In this document: positions 26,587 to 35,693 of the stretch, piece by piece
Layout of the letters: each line of letters starts with the position of its first letter
Position numbering within the stretch: position 1 is the first letter of the stretch
Assembly (NCBI GenBank): GCA_016708265.1
Contig: JADJGA010000003.1
Coordinates: forward strand, 248,001-312,000
Reading direction: 5' to 3'
DNA length: 64,000 bases
DNA from: Saprospiraceae bacterium
GTDB lineage: Bacteria; Bacteroidota; Bacteroidia; Chitinophagales; Saprospiraceae
Program-made: the position numbers and the translations under genes
The notes under the pieces: generated by a model
What the model was told of the DNA's origin: nothing
What the model saw: only the letters and a program-made list of their open reading frames with translations
Database searches by the model: none

Positions 26587-27918
26587 TCAATTATTTCTCG
26601 TTAGATTCAGAAATTTATCAAAAAATCTTTCAAGCAATGTTCTATCTTCTGTTATTATCAGTGCAGTACCGCTCATGTTGGGCTTATATGTAAGTTTTTT
26701 TTCGTAATTAGTTTTCAGCATTTCAGGCAAATCGAAAGTCAACTCGTAGTACATATTGTCATCTTTATCTTTTGTGGGTAATAGAGCCATTTTATCCACA
26801 CTGGTCTCTATTGTGCCATATTCCTTGTACGGATATGCATCGAACCGGATTATTACCCTTGCACCTTTTTCTATTTTTCCTGTTCCACTGATTGGTGTCA
26901 TAGCCCTTGCTATTTTATTATTTGCTTTTGTGGCAGGTACTATGCTGCAAACCAGTACAGCCTGATTTATAAACTGATCTTTGGCCAGTGCCCCAGGCAT
27001 ACTCACTATTCCCTCCGCAGGACTGATCACATAATATTTTTTTTTCCATGTTTCTATGTCATTTTTGATTATAACGATCAGTTCTGCCAATTCGTTGATG
27101 TACGATGATACTGACTGATGCCTCTGATCTGTGAGTGCTATTTGTTGGGTTTTCAGCTGTTCTACCCTGATATTGTTGTTTATTATGCCGCTTCTCATGC
27201 TTTCATAGTTTCGCTGATAAACAAGCAATTCTGCTTCTGCTTTTTCTATATCGGCATCGCTGATCACCTTCTGTTTGTGCAGGATTTCATTTCTGTTGTA
27301 CTCTTTGGTTTTTATCTCTACTTCATTTTGATATATGTTCAGTTCCTTTTCCTGTATCTGGGTGAGTTTCCTGGTGCGGGCTATTTCATTGTCCAGTGAT
27401 TTCAGTTTTTGAAATATAAGGCTTTGACGCAGAAGGTTTTGAAAACTTCTCAATTTTTGTGCAAAAGTGCTAATATTGCTATTCAATTCTCCAGTTTGAA
27501 GTAGCTCTTCAAAACTCAGTTTCAGATAATCGGGGATATAATACACATTCTCATATTGTGCAATGAAGTTTTCGACTTTTTTAATATCTTCCGGCAAAGC
27601 ATTATTTTCTAAATATAATATGGTATCATTCTTATCGACAGTATCATTATCCGTGATATATAATTCAGAAATCTTTCCGGAAGCATTGCTAACCAGATCA
27701 ACCGGTGGATTTTCAGTGGTGATTATCACCGGTGCCATTATCTTGTCGGGATATGATATCATGTAGCTTATAGCCAACCCTATTGCCACTACCAGTGCTA
27801 TCACACTAATTCCCGATCTTAGTATCCATCCGGGGGGATTGCCAATAAGGTCGCTCACCTCTGCGGGTTGTTTGATGGCAACTTCGATTTCTTCTTCTAT
27901 TTTTATATAATCGGGCAT
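26587..27918 (-). CDS. HlyD-family membrane fusion protein of the peptide exporter
   Basis: 443 residues. A short cytoplasmic start (VAIKQPAEVSDLIGNPPGWILR) is followed by one transmembrane segment (about residues 33-55), a lipoyl-like half (SNASGKISELYITDNDTVDKN), a long coiled coil (about residues 110-285, with EIKTKEYNRNEILHKQKVISDADIEKAEAELL) and a closing beta-barrel region. Such adaptors link a peptidase-containing ABC exporter to an outer-membrane channel. It lies 213 bases downstream of the ABC transporter gene, separated by a tandem-repeat tract. No TolC gene is present here. Confidence 0.9.
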   Translation of the reverse strand: MPDYIKIEEEIEVAIKQPAEVSDLIGNPPGWILRSGISVIALVVAIGLAISYMISYPDKIMAPVIITTENPPVDLVSNASGKISELYITDNDTVDKNDTILYLENNALPEDIKKVENFIAQYENVYYIPDYLKLSFEELLQTGELNSNISTFAQKLRSFQNLLRQSLIFQKLKSLDNEIARTRKLTQIQEKELNIYQNEVEIKTKEYNRNEILHKQKVISDADIEKAEAELLVYQRNYESMRSGIINNNIRVEQLKTQQIALTDQRHQSVSSYINELAELIVIIKNDIETWKKKYYVISPAEGIVSMPGALAKDQFINQAVLVCSIVPATKANNKIARAMTPISGTGKIEKGARVIIRFDAYPYKEYGTIETSVDKMALLPTKDKDDNMYYELTFDLPEMLKTNYEKKLTYKPNMSGTALIITEDRTLLERFFDKFLNLTRNN

Positions 27919-27919
27919 T

Positions 27920-28085
27920 TTTTTAGTTATTGAGTTACTGAGTTATCGAATTATTGAGTTACTGAGTTATTGAGTTATTGAGTTTCTGAATTAATGTGTT
28001 ACTGATTTATTGAGTTAGTGAGTTACTGATTTATTGAGTTAATGAGTTACTGAGTTATTGAGTTATTGAATTATTGAGTTATTCG
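27920..28085. repeat. Degenerate 9-base tandem repeats (TTATTGAGT)n
   Basis: The gap between exporter and adaptor genes is filled by about 17 imperfect copies of the 9-base unit ttattgagt (variants ttactgagt, ttattgaat, ttactgatt). Shorter runs of the same unit occur at 26456-26505, 30340-30366 and 36510-36525, followed by runs of ATTCAATC/ATTCATTC. All lie between genes of the island. Confidence 0.8.
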
Positions 28086-28131
28086 CATCATTCAATCAAA
28101 CATTCATCCATTCAATCAATCATTCATTCAT

Positions 28132-30327
28132 TCATTGACCCAATTCCAACTGATTCTTCACCAGAGTGAAATAAGCACCTTTAGCTTTTACCAATTCCTT
28201 ATGATTTCCGATTTCAACTATTTTACCATCCTCCAATACCACTATCTGATCTGCATTTTTGACAGTACTCAATCTGTGTGCCACGACTATCACCGTTTTG
28301 TTCCTGAAAAATTCGCTTAGATTTTCCATTATGATTTTCTCATTGTTGGCATCGAGTGCATTTGTAGCTTCGTCGAAGAATATGAATTCAGGATCTTTAT
28401 ACACAGCCCGGGCTATCAAAAACCTTTGTTTTTGTCCCTGGCTTATGCCATTTCCTTTAGCTCCGATTTTTGTATTAAATCCAAGAGGCATTGAATTGAC
28501 GAATTCCATAATATTTGCAGTATTGGCAGCTTTTATCAATTTCAGAAAATCAATATTCTCAGCGCTTTCAGCTATATTATTGCTCATGGTGTCGGAAAAA
28601 ATAAATCCATCCTGCATTACTACCCCGCATCTGTCTCTCCATATTTTCCTGTGAATAGAATCGAAAGGAATATTGCCTACTTTTATCATTCCCCTGACAG
28701 GATTGTAAAATCCCAAAAGGAGTTTTATCAGCGTGGTTTTTCCGCTTCCACTTGTCCCGACTATTGCAGTTATTTTTCCTCTTGGAATTGTCAGATTGAT
28801 CTCTTTCAGGACTTCCACACTTATGGGAGTATAGCTGAAACTCAGGGTTTCTATGATAATATCTCCTTCAGGTATGATGTTTGAGCGAAGCACTTTATTT
28901 TCTTCTTCATTTCCCTGGTTGTGCACTTCAGCCAGCCTTTCGAGGCTTATTGTGGCATCCTGTGCAGATCTTATAAAACCGATAAGTTGTTGTAAAGGAC
29001 TGTTCAATTGGCCTATTATATATTGCACTGCAAGCATCATACCGAGAGTCATTGAGCCGTCAAGTACAGATTTAGCAGCCATAAAAGTGATCAGGATGTC
29101 TTTTAGTTGGTTGATAAACAAGCCACCAGCATCCTGATATTGGCTGATAGTAAGAGATTTCATCTGGACTCTGAATAATTTTGCCTGGATATTTGCCCAT
29201 TTCCATCTCCTTTTTTGCTCGCTTCCCTGTAGCTTTATTTCAGGCATGCCCTGAATAATTTCTATCAGTGAGTCCTGATTGTCAGACATTTGCTGGAATG
29301 CCATGTAATCAATTTCTCTGCGTTTTTTGAGGAAAAACATTATCCACAAAATATATACAACTGCTGCGATGAGAAAAATTACAAAAATCTTTGCCGAATA
29401 GACAGCGAGTACTATTCCGAAAATGATAATATTGACTATCGATAATAGAAAAGACAAACTGGAATTTGTCAAAAAACCCTGTATCCTGGTATGATCACCA
29501 ATCCGCTGCAATAAATCTCCGGTATTCTTGGTATCAAAAAACCCAAGAGGTAAACGCATCAGTTTTATCAAAAAGTCAGATATCAATCCAACATTTATCC
29601 TGACAGATATGTGCAATAAAATCCAGCTTTGAATAAATCTCACTATCAGTCCACTAAGAAAAAGCATGATCTGCCCGATAAGTACAATGTGTATAAAATT
29701 GAGATTGCGAGTGTCTATGCCTATATCTACAAGACTTTGAGTGAGAAATGGAAAGATAAGTGAAAAAACAGAGCCTAGCAGCAGCCCCAAAATCAACTGG
29801 ACAAATAGTTTTTTATGCGGTATCAAATAGCTTTTAAGAAAACTATAAGTATTTAGTTTTGTCTCTTTATCATCATCAGCATTGTAAAAATCCAATCCTC
29901 TTTCAATCAATAGCGCAATTCCATGATCATCATCTGAAATCCAGTTTTTTTTGAAATCTTCGTGCGTAAGTCTGAACTTACCATCTGCCGGATCAGCAAT
30001 CCAAATATTTTTATTATTGACTTTATATACTACAACAAAATGATTTTGATTCCAATGGACTATTGATGGAGTTGGTGCATTCAGAAGACATGGATCATCT
30101 TTTCTGCCATTAAATGGGATTTTTACAGCGAGAGTCCTGAATCCTATATTTTCAGCAGCTTCGCTGATTCCTTTGAGGCTTACACCTTCTCTGTCAATAT
30201 AACATTTTTCCCTTAGGAACTGCAATGAATAGGATTTCCCATAATGTTTTGCAATCATGCGGAGGGCAGTTGGTCCGCAGTCCATTGCATCAAATTGTTT
30301 ATAGAATGGGAAAGCTTTAAAATGCAT
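28132..30327 (-). CDS. Peptidase-C39 ABC transporter (GG-leader peptide processing and export)
   Basis: 731 residues in the standard PCAT layout. The C39 protease domain has Cys17 (QFDAMDCGPTALRM), His96 (HWNQNHFVVV) and Asp112 (WIADPADG). Then come six membrane segments in a transport domain (about 165-450), and an ATPase with Walker A GTSGSGKTTL, the Q-loop VVMQDG, the signature GISQGQKQR and Walker B FIFFDEATNALD. It should cut the precursor leaders after the double glycine and pump the modified core out. It follows SPASM maturase 2 by 149 bases and precedes the HlyD adaptor. It is the only exporter in the island, so it likely serves all precursors. Confidence 0.93.
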   Translation of the reverse strand: MHFKAFPFYKQFDAMDCGPTALRMIAKHYGKSYSLQFLREKCYIDREGVSLKGISEAAENIGFRTLAVKIPFNGRKDDPCLLNAPTPSIVHWNQNHFVVVYKVNNKNIWIADPADGKFRLTHEDFKKNWISDDDHGIALLIERGLDFYNADDDKETKLNTYSFLKSYLIPHKKLFVQLILGLLLGSVFSLIFPFLTQSLVDIGIDTRNLNFIHIVLIGQIMLFLSGLIVRFIQSWILLHISVRINVGLISDFLIKLMRLPLGFFDTKNTGDLLQRIGDHTRIQGFLTNSSLSFLLSIVNIIIFGIVLAVYSAKIFVIFLIAAVVYILWIMFFLKKRREIDYMAFQQMSDNQDSLIEIIQGMPEIKLQGSEQKRRWKWANIQAKLFRVQMKSLTISQYQDAGGLFINQLKDILITFMAAKSVLDGSMTLGMMLAVQYIIGQLNSPLQQLIGFIRSAQDATISLERLAEVHNQGNEEENKVLRSNIIPEGDIIIETLSFSYTPISVEVLKEINLTIPRGKITAIVGTSGSGKTTLIKLLLGFYNPVRGMIKVGNIPFDSIHRKIWRDRCGVVMQDGFIFSDTMSNNIAESAENIDFLKLIKAANTANIMEFVNSMPLGFNTKIGAKGNGISQGQKQRFLIARAVYKDPEFIFFDEATNALDANNEKIIMENLSEFFRNKTVIVVAHRLSTVKNADQIVVLEDGKIVEIGNHKELVKAKGAYFTLVKNQLELGQ

Positions 30328-30476
30328 ATCTCTTATTAGTTAATGAATTATTGAGTTATTGAGTTATAGGGGTATTCATTCAATCAATCATTCATTCAAT
30401 CATTATACCAGTAAAAAGTGTTATAAAGGCAAATATATGAAATATAGGCAAATATGCCTAAAGTTTAAACTTTTTT

Positions 30477-31601
30477 CTAAATTATTTTTTGTCCTGTGAA
30501 GCTATTATCTAATTTGTTTGCCACCATCTCCTCCATCCCATAGTATTTGATAGCAGCTTGCTTTAAAGGATTAGTGCTCCACTCTGACCACTCACCGGTG
30601 TAGGGATCATAGCCGCATTTGAGGGGTTTTGAGTATTCATTTTGAGGATCTTCGAGGTAGGCACGACAGTCGGTGCAGATATAGCGGAACTCACAATCCC
30701 GGCACACTTCTATTTCATCTTTTTTATGATTCCAGTATTTTTTGAAGTCTGGATGATCGAGTGCTTGCTGGAGGGTGGTGTCTTTTATATTTCCAAAGGA
30801 TTGTGGCATCGAGGGACAGTTGCGTATGTTGCCTTCGGCATCGATTGATATTTTACGGTTTAGGCAGGTGTTGTGGTGGTGAGCTTCGGTGAAGGATTTT
30901 ATATTGACATTGAAAAAATCTGTACTTATTTTGCCGCATTGGTTCTTTGAGAATAAAATCTCTTTTGAAAAGAAAACATTCCCCATTTTATTTTCTGACA
31001 AATATACAGTTCTATTTTCTGGTGCAGAATGCAATATTAATGAAAATATTCGAGGTTGTCTATCAACGAAATCAATATAATCCTTCTCAATTCTTGAATT
31101 ATCATATGGAATAATTATTTCAATCGAAATGATCCTAAGTGATCCAATCTTGTTTATTATTTCTTCTAAAAGTGCTATATTATATTCCTTAAATGAACGT
31201 ATCTGAATGTGTTCACACCCTAATTTGGATAATTGCTTCCAGATTTTGCCAAAATCATGAGGGTTATTAGGATCAATATCAATTATTGCATTTGTTAGCA
31301 CTGTAGGTTCATCCCATTCTAAACTCAATTTTGGAAACCATTCTGGATGATCTGTAAAAAAAATAAATTCTTCCTGCTCAAGTAAGTTCAAATTTTCTTC
31401 AATTACTTCATCAAATTTATTTTCATAACTCTTTTTAATTTCATCTAGTGATTTACCTCTTGAATTATTTAATAAATCGTATAATTCATTGGGAATAAAT
31501 CTGTAAGAATTTCTTTGGATGTCACAAAATAAAGTTCTAGTAAAACCTTTAACCAACCTACAACTTTCAAAAATAACCGGAAATTGATCATTAATGTCCA
31601 T
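30477..31601 (-). CDS. SPASM-domain peptide maturase 2 (grasp-with-spasm)
   Basis: 374 residues. It has the same C-terminal SPASM cysteine set as maturase 1 (TCLNRKISIDAEG, NCPSMPQ, CRDCEFRYICTDC, KCGYDP), with only about eight substitutions over some 130 residues, and likewise no CxxxCxxC. The N-terminal 240 residues share only scattered positions with maturase 1 (PV.FESCRLV.G......CDIQR), so this part probably fits a different precursor. It is separated by 3 bases from the small upstream gene and is followed by the exporter. Confidence 0.85.
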   Translation of the reverse strand: MDINDQFPVIFESCRLVKGFTRTLFCDIQRNSYRFIPNELYDLLNNSRGKSLDEIKKSYENKFDEVIEENLNLLEQEEFIFFTDHPEWFPKLSLEWDEPTVLTNAIIDIDPNNPHDFGKIWKQLSKLGCEHIQIRSFKEYNIALLEEIINKIGSLRIISIEIIIPYDNSRIEKDYIDFVDRQPRIFSLILHSAPENRTVYLSENKMGNVFFSKEILFSKNQCGKISTDFFNVNIKSFTEAHHHNTCLNRKISIDAEGNIRNCPSMPQSFGNIKDTTLQQALDHPDFKKYWNHKKDEIEVCRDCEFRYICTDCRAYLEDPQNEYSKPLKCGYDPYTGEWSEWSTNPLKQAAIKYYGMEEMVANKLDNSFTGQKII

Positions 31602-31604
31602 ATA

Positions 31605-31805
31605 TTAAAACCCAGATTTGATTATTTTAGAAATTGGTTTATAATGGGGGAAAGGCAAGAACTCATCAGTTTGATAAAAATCAACATTGATATAAGTTGT
31701 TTTTTTCTTTCTTTTTATTTCCTTTTTATCAATTCTTTCCAGATATTTATAAAAGAGTGGAACATCGGCAGCTTTTCTAATGTCTATTTCATTCATTTTA
31801 TCCAT
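31605..31805 (-). CDS. Small conserved grasp-with-spasm cassette protein 2
   Basis: 66 residues, overlapping the ATP-grasp by 8 bases and ending 3 bases before the SPASM gene. VPLFYKYLERIDKKEIKRKK aligns with PFYYKYFAHIELEAFDKRVR of the 63-residue protein at 22569-22760. The C-terminal part (VDFYQTDEFLPFPHYKPI) has no counterpart there. Conservation of the place between ligase and SPASM genes suggests a part in maturation. The function is unknown. Confidence 0.68.
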   Translation of the reverse strand: MDKMNEIDIRKAADVPLFYKYLERIDKKEIKRKKKTTYINVDFYQTDEFLPFPHYKPISKIIKSGF

Positions 31806-32685
31806 TTTCCAAACATTTTGCTATATGCCTTTCAATATAATAATTACAATTAGATGATAGCCAATCAAATATACCACATGGATTGATTTCCAAAAAAACA
31901 AATTTTCCGGTTTTGGAATAAATCATATCAATTGATCCTGTATTCAATTCAAGATTTTTTATCAAAAGTGTTAATTTATTTTGAATATCAAATGGTAATT
32001 TAAATGGTATGGTACGATTCGGTTTCTCGTCGTTATAATTTCTATAATCAACTTTAGTTTTCTCATCTCTCTGCGAAAAAATTGCCATCGGAAAAAAACT
32101 ACCTAAGAAATAAAATACTCTTATTTCAAATTTTTTCTCAATAAATTCCTGGAAAAAATTCAAATGCCCATTTTCAATATATTCGTCTTTTTTAACAAAT
32201 TGGGTTCCTGTTGTTGTATATATGAAATCTTTTGTTGAAAAACTTTTTGTGGTTCCGATAATTTTATTTATAATTTTACGATCTCCAAAATCTGGTAAGG
32301 TATTGCTAATAATAGTTTTTGGTATAGTAAGTCCTATATTTTCAGCTTCTGCAAGTTGAATTAAAGTATTTTGGTGAAAAAAAACATTATATGATCCTAT
32401 AATTTTACCTTTATACTGATGCAATATATATTCAAGGTATAAACTATATTCTGTAGCTGTAATTTTATCATTTATTTGACTTTCCGTAAGTTTTAAATAT
32501 GACCTAATGTACCATATCTTCGTATATGAATCAAAATTATTTTCTAATTCATTGTTTACATCATTTCCAATTTGAATAAAGTCAATTGTTAACTCATCAT
32601 TAAATCTTTTAAATTTAACTTTAGTAATAAAAGAAATGACTTTAGAAATTGTATTATTTTTCTTTTCACCTAAAATGAGAATCAT
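31798..32685 (-). CDS. ATP-grasp peptide maturase, cassette 4 (grasp-with-spasm)
   Basis: 295 residues, full length. LAEAENIGLTIPKTIISN, KKFEIRVFYFLGSFFPMAIF, DYRNYNDEKPNRTIPFKLP and the metal-binding FLEINPCGIFDWLS (about residue 270) are in the same order as in the cassette 2 enzyme, but overall similarity is moderate. It overlaps the exported-protein gene by 4 bases (ATGA). Its matching precursor is only a leaderless remnant (33681-33845), so it may now act on precursor 3 or on none. Confidence 0.85.
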   Translation of the reverse strand: MILILGEKKNNTISKVISFITKVKFKRFNDELTIDFIQIGNDVNNELENNFDSYTKIWYIRSYLKLTESQINDKITATEYSLYLEYILHQYKGKIIGSYNVFFHQNTLIQLAEAENIGLTIPKTIISNTLPDFGDRKIINKIIGTTKSFSTKDFIYTTTGTQFVKKDEYIENGHLNFFQEFIEKKFEIRVFYFLGSFFPMAIFSQRDEKTKVDYRNYNDEKPNRTIPFKLPFDIQNKLTLLIKNLELNTGSIDMIYSKTGKFVFLEINPCGIFDWLSSNCNYYIERHIAKCLENG

Positions 32686-33593
32686 TCTCTTACATCATTG
32701 AATAATTCTGGTAAATCAAGTTCTCGAAGTATTTTCATTTGTTCCTGCACACTATATCTTGTTACATTTATCATTTCACCTCCTTTTGAAATTCGCTGAG
32801 TACCAAAAAATTGTCTTTCATATTTAAGCGTATGAAGTCTGTCTAATGCATACATAATACTACCATTATCAAGATCTCCTGATTTAAATGTTTTAATTAG
32901 TAAAGGCATCCATTTTTCCATAAATTCCAGACCCATATGAAGGAAGATTGTCGCTACTTGTATTGAATATACATCACTAACCTTTGATTTTCCAGGGTAG
33001 CCATAATTTGAAAAAATCGAATCTAATAGCATTCTGTTACGCTCATCTAAAGTCCTTTGCTTATCCATTTGATTATTGAAGCGGTACTTTTGATCTCTCT
33101 CAAACATTGTTTCTATAAAAGTTATCATTTCCTGATCATAATTAGGATTGGACTTTATAACATCATCTTTTTCTTTAGGCAGAGAATTTAAATAATTTTC
33201 GCATTTAACTTTTCTGATCATATATCTTTGAGGATCAAGTTTTCTTAAACCAATTCCATCACTGCTATTACTCATTGTTTTATCGATGCTTATTAATAAT
33301 AGACAACCAAATTCTTTATCTATAAATAAAGATTTGTCTAAATAATAAAATACTGTATCTGATGATTCTCCAAGCTTTGCATACAATCTGGCAAGATTGC
33401 TAAAATAAACTACACTATCTGTTTTTGTTTTTATCTTTTTTCTCTCAAATTCATAATTAATTGATCTCAAATCTGATAATAATTGTTCTTGCCTTCGATC
33501 AGGCGTTGACTTTAGATTTAAAAAATATTTCTGTCCAAATAAAGTATTTATTTGAATAATTATCAATGGAATAAGAAAGATTTTTGAATTCAT
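32682..33593 (-). CDS. Exported DUF6624-like protein, cassette 4
   Basis: 303 residues with a signal peptide (about residues 4-20, ending TLFGQK). The middle has a TPR-like stretch (YFSNLARLYAKLGESSDTVFYYLDKSL). The C-terminal part, LDSIFSNYGYPGKSKVSDVYSIQVATIFLHMG, then IMYALDRLHTLKYERQFFGTQ, is a good match to the DUF6624 pattern (GYPG, xxxH, ALDR, Q-FGTQ). It holds the position of the two-module protein in cassette 2 but has one module. It is coupled by ATGA overlap to the ATP-grasp. The role is unknown. Confidence 0.75.
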   Translation of the reverse strand: MNSKIFLIPLIIIQINTLFGQKYFLNLKSTPDRRQEQLLSDLRSINYEFERKKIKTKTDSVVYFSNLARLYAKLGESSDTVFYYLDKSLFIDKEFGCLLLISIDKTMSNSSDGIGLRKLDPQRYMIRKVKCENYLNSLPKEKDDVIKSNPNYDQEMITFIETMFERDQKYRFNNQMDKQRTLDERNRMLLDSIFSNYGYPGKSKVSDVYSIQVATIFLHMGLEFMEKWMPLLIKTFKSGDLDNGSIMYALDRLHTLKYERQFFGTQRISKGGEMINVTRYSVQEQMKILRELDLPELFNDVRE

Positions 33594-33626
33594 TTGAATT
33601 AATTAATAAAATTAAGGAAACTATAA

Positions 33627-33663
33627 TTGATAGGTCCAAAACTTAGGATTTCGAACCTATCAA
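33627..33663 (-). repeat. Hairpin between the precursor remnant and the exported-protein gene (cassette 4)
   Basis: TTGATAGGT (33627-33635) and ACCTATCAA (33655-33663) form a perfect 9-base stem with a 19-base loop, at the same relative position as in the other cassettes. Confidence 0.6.
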
Positions 33664-33680
33664 AAATAATTATAACATTA

Positions 33681-33845
33681 TTAATATGCATTATATAATG
33701 TTATTACAGTTTCATCTGAAAACACTATAAACTCTTTCATTCTAGTAACTCCTTCATATTGAACGTATCTGGTATCAGTACCAGTACAACCATCATTTTG
33801 GCCTCCAACAATTGTGTAAGTATCCGCTACCTGAAGTTTGCAACT
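33681..33845 (-). pseudogene. Leaderless remnant of a fourth RiPP precursor
   Basis: The minus strand reads VADTYTIVGGQNDGCTGTDT, then RYVQYEGVTRMKEF and so on to YNAY and a TAA at 33681. It has a VGG site and a Thr/Asp/Glu-rich core, and it is followed by a hairpin, an exported-protein gene and an ATP-grasp, exactly like the intact precursors. No MLSLKDF leader precedes it; the frame meets a TGA just upstream of 33845, inside the palindromic element. The only ATG (Met36 of the fragment) is in the core. It is best read as a precursor whose 5' part was lost. Confidence 0.65.
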
Positions 33846-34019
33846 TCAGGTTAATATCTTAAACCACATATCCTTGTGTATCCTCATTCATTTTTTATCA
33901 AAAATAACTTTTTTCTCAAAATAATACCGCTTTTGGTACTATATAAATACTATTATCGGAAGTATATTCATTTATAATATTCGTCGGAAGTTGCTATAAA
34001 CTTCCGACAGCGGGGAAGT
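33824..34019. mobile_element. About 195-bp element with palindromic inverted ends (MITE/BIME-like)
   Basis: The left end reads CCGCTACCTGAAGTTTGCAA on the plus strand and contains the palindrome CCTGAAGTT-TGC-AACTTCAGG (33830-33850). The right end read on the minus strand is CCGCTGTCGGAAGTTTATAG and contains GTCGGAAGT/ACTTCCGAC (33984-34009). The two ends are related and inverted, so they look like termini of one element. It carries no gene. The ATP-grasp on its right and the precursor on its left are both cut off exactly at these ends. Confidence 0.6.
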
Positions 34020-34553
34020 TAAATCTAATTTATAAAACTTTCCTTTAAATTTGATAATACTTTCTGTAGCAACAGATTTAGTTATAAAAGTTCCAGTTGT
34101 ATTTTTTTTAATATTTTGAAATTGATCCTTTGTAGAAATAATAAACGAAAGTGGTGTTTTGATTTTATTTTTCCTTGCAATTTCTAAGTCAATAAGCTTG
34201 TTATGGTTATACTCCTTAAACAAATTACCAATTGTTTTATTTGAATTTTCAAAAAAAAAATTCATATATTCTGTTATTAACTTTTCATCTGATAACATTT
34301 TCCCCTTGGCAAACCTAATCTGTCCTCTTCTTAACCAAATTGCTTTGATTGATTTTAGATCAATAGTTTGTGATTTTATTGAAAAAACCATATCATTGCC
34401 TAAAGATAGAAACAATTCCTCAATTTTATCATCAGTATTTATTCTAACAAATTCAATATTATTTTTAATTATATAAGATATTACTTTGAGTGTTGAAATA
34501 TCTTTTTCTTCTGATACGATTAGGACTTTCTCATAATGTGTCATCATATCCAT
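33972..34553 (-). pseudogene. ATP-grasp maturase truncated by the palindromic element (cassette 3)
   Basis: 193 residues. The first about 180 follow the family: a KVLIVSEEKDISTLKVISYI start, IWLRRGQIRFAKGK, then LIDLEIARKNKIKTPLSFIIST and FITKSVATESIIKFKGKFYKL. The last 13 residues (PLSEVYSNFRRIL) are encoded by the right end of the element. The whole C-terminal region, including the E-x-N-P metal site and the NRTIP-KLP segment, about 115 residues, is missing. It overlaps the preceding exported-protein gene by 10 bases. It cannot be an active ligase. Confidence 0.8.
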
Positions 34554-35464
34554 TTGTATTTTCTTAAGATAATCACTATATTTTTAATAATTGAATCAAT
34601 AACTGGAAATTTATCTAATATTGAATTATCAACAATTCCTGGTGATTCTTCACAAAAACCAGAACAAGAACAATTACGTGCATAAGTTCTACTGAGTGAT
34701 TCAATATCGAAAAGTTCTATATCATAGTTCTCAATAAATTTTAAAAACCATTTTTTATTCCAATTACAGTCCCTACTATGATGAAGAACTATCCATGCAG
34801 AATTAAAGCCATGAATTCCAACTTTTTTTATTGATGGAAACCCAAATGCCTGATATAAGCTATCTAATTTAATCCTGTTTTTCAAATCTAATTCAGGTTG
34901 TAATAATTTAAATGCACTCGAATCTCTAGTATGTATTCTATAATATTGATCTTTTGTTCCTATTATTTTTAATTCATTAGAAAATTCTATATTTTGAATT
35001 TTTAATAATTCATTTTCTTTTGTAATGATATTTATTCCATCAAAATTAAAATAAGGTCCCTCAAAAAATTTAAATATCGTTTTGTCATTTTTAAGTATCT
35101 CTAAACTTTTTGTAATTATTTCAAAAACCCAACAAGAATCATTTTTAATTGCTAAGTTCAAATAAATGCTACTTGAATCAGTGTTACCAATGCAAGAATA
35201 GGCTTTAGAAATATTTAAACATAATGAAGCAATTTCCGATTTATTTGTGATTGTTTTAATTGTGAACTGATTTTTACTGATAAACTCAGATATTTTTTTA
35301 TTATCGATTGTGCAACCCCGAGGTTTTAAAATCAAATATCTATCATCACAACCACATAAATCCTGATTCTGAGAAAAGGTTATATTCCAGCTAGTTAGCA
35401 AAAAAAGAAACAAAAAAATACAATGAATCCTTTTTAATAATATCTTAAAAGTATAAAATTTCAT
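34544..35464 (-). CDS. Exported DUF6624-like protein, cassette 3
   Basis: 306 residues with a signal peptide (about residues 12-31, ending NITFSQ). Cysteine-rich after the signal (DLCGCDDRYLILKPRGC) and again near the end (ARNCSCSGFCEE), so disulfides are likely. The TPR-like part SLCLNISKAYSCIGNTDSSSIYLNLAI and the DUF6624-like LDSLYQAFGFPSIKKVGIHGFNSAWIVLHHS place it with the other cassette proteins, but it is highly divergent. Precursor 3 lies upstream and the truncated ATP-grasp is coupled downstream. Confidence 0.7.
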   Translation of the reverse strand: MKFYTFKILLKRIHCIFLFLFLLTSWNITFSQNQDLCGCDDRYLILKPRGCTIDNKKISEFISKNQFTIKTITNKSEIASLCLNISKAYSCIGNTDSSSIYLNLAIKNDSCWVFEIITKSLEILKNDKTIFKFFEGPYFNFDGINIITKENELLKIQNIEFSNELKIIGTKDQYYRIHTRDSSAFKLLQPELDLKNRIKLDSLYQAFGFPSIKKVGIHGFNSAWIVLHHSRDCNWNKKWFLKFIENYDIELFDIESLSRTYARNCSCSGFCEESPGIVDNSILDKFPVIDSIIKNIVIILRKYKWI

Positions 35465-35493
35465 TTTTCATATAAACTTATGATATCAAAAAT

Positions 35494-35629
35494 ACTGCCT
35501 GTTTAAAAATTAAATTTAATATTGATTTTTAACATCTTATTTGCCTGACTTTTTTCAATTAGAACCTTTAAAAAAAAATTTAAGAAAACAATGAAAGAAA
35601 GTCAGGAAAATATATTTTAAACAGGCAGT
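35494..35629 (-). repeat. Nested inverted repeat between precursor 3 and the exported-protein gene
   Basis: The outer arms ACTGCCTGTTTAAAA (35494-35508) and TTTTAAACAGGCAGT (35615-35629) are perfect 15-base complements. Inside them CCTGACTTTT (from 35544) pairs with the AAAGTCAGG region ending at 35606. It could be a small terminal-inverted-repeat element, or the cassette hairpin enlarged. Confidence 0.65.
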
Positions 35630-35693
35630 AATAGATTTGTTAAGCAATTTGACATGGACTCCATGAATTTAGGGCATCATTATTTCTGCACCA

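Noticed and set aside
27920..28085. CRISPR array
   Set aside because: The units are 9 bases, contiguous and without unique spacers, so this is a simple tandem repeat.
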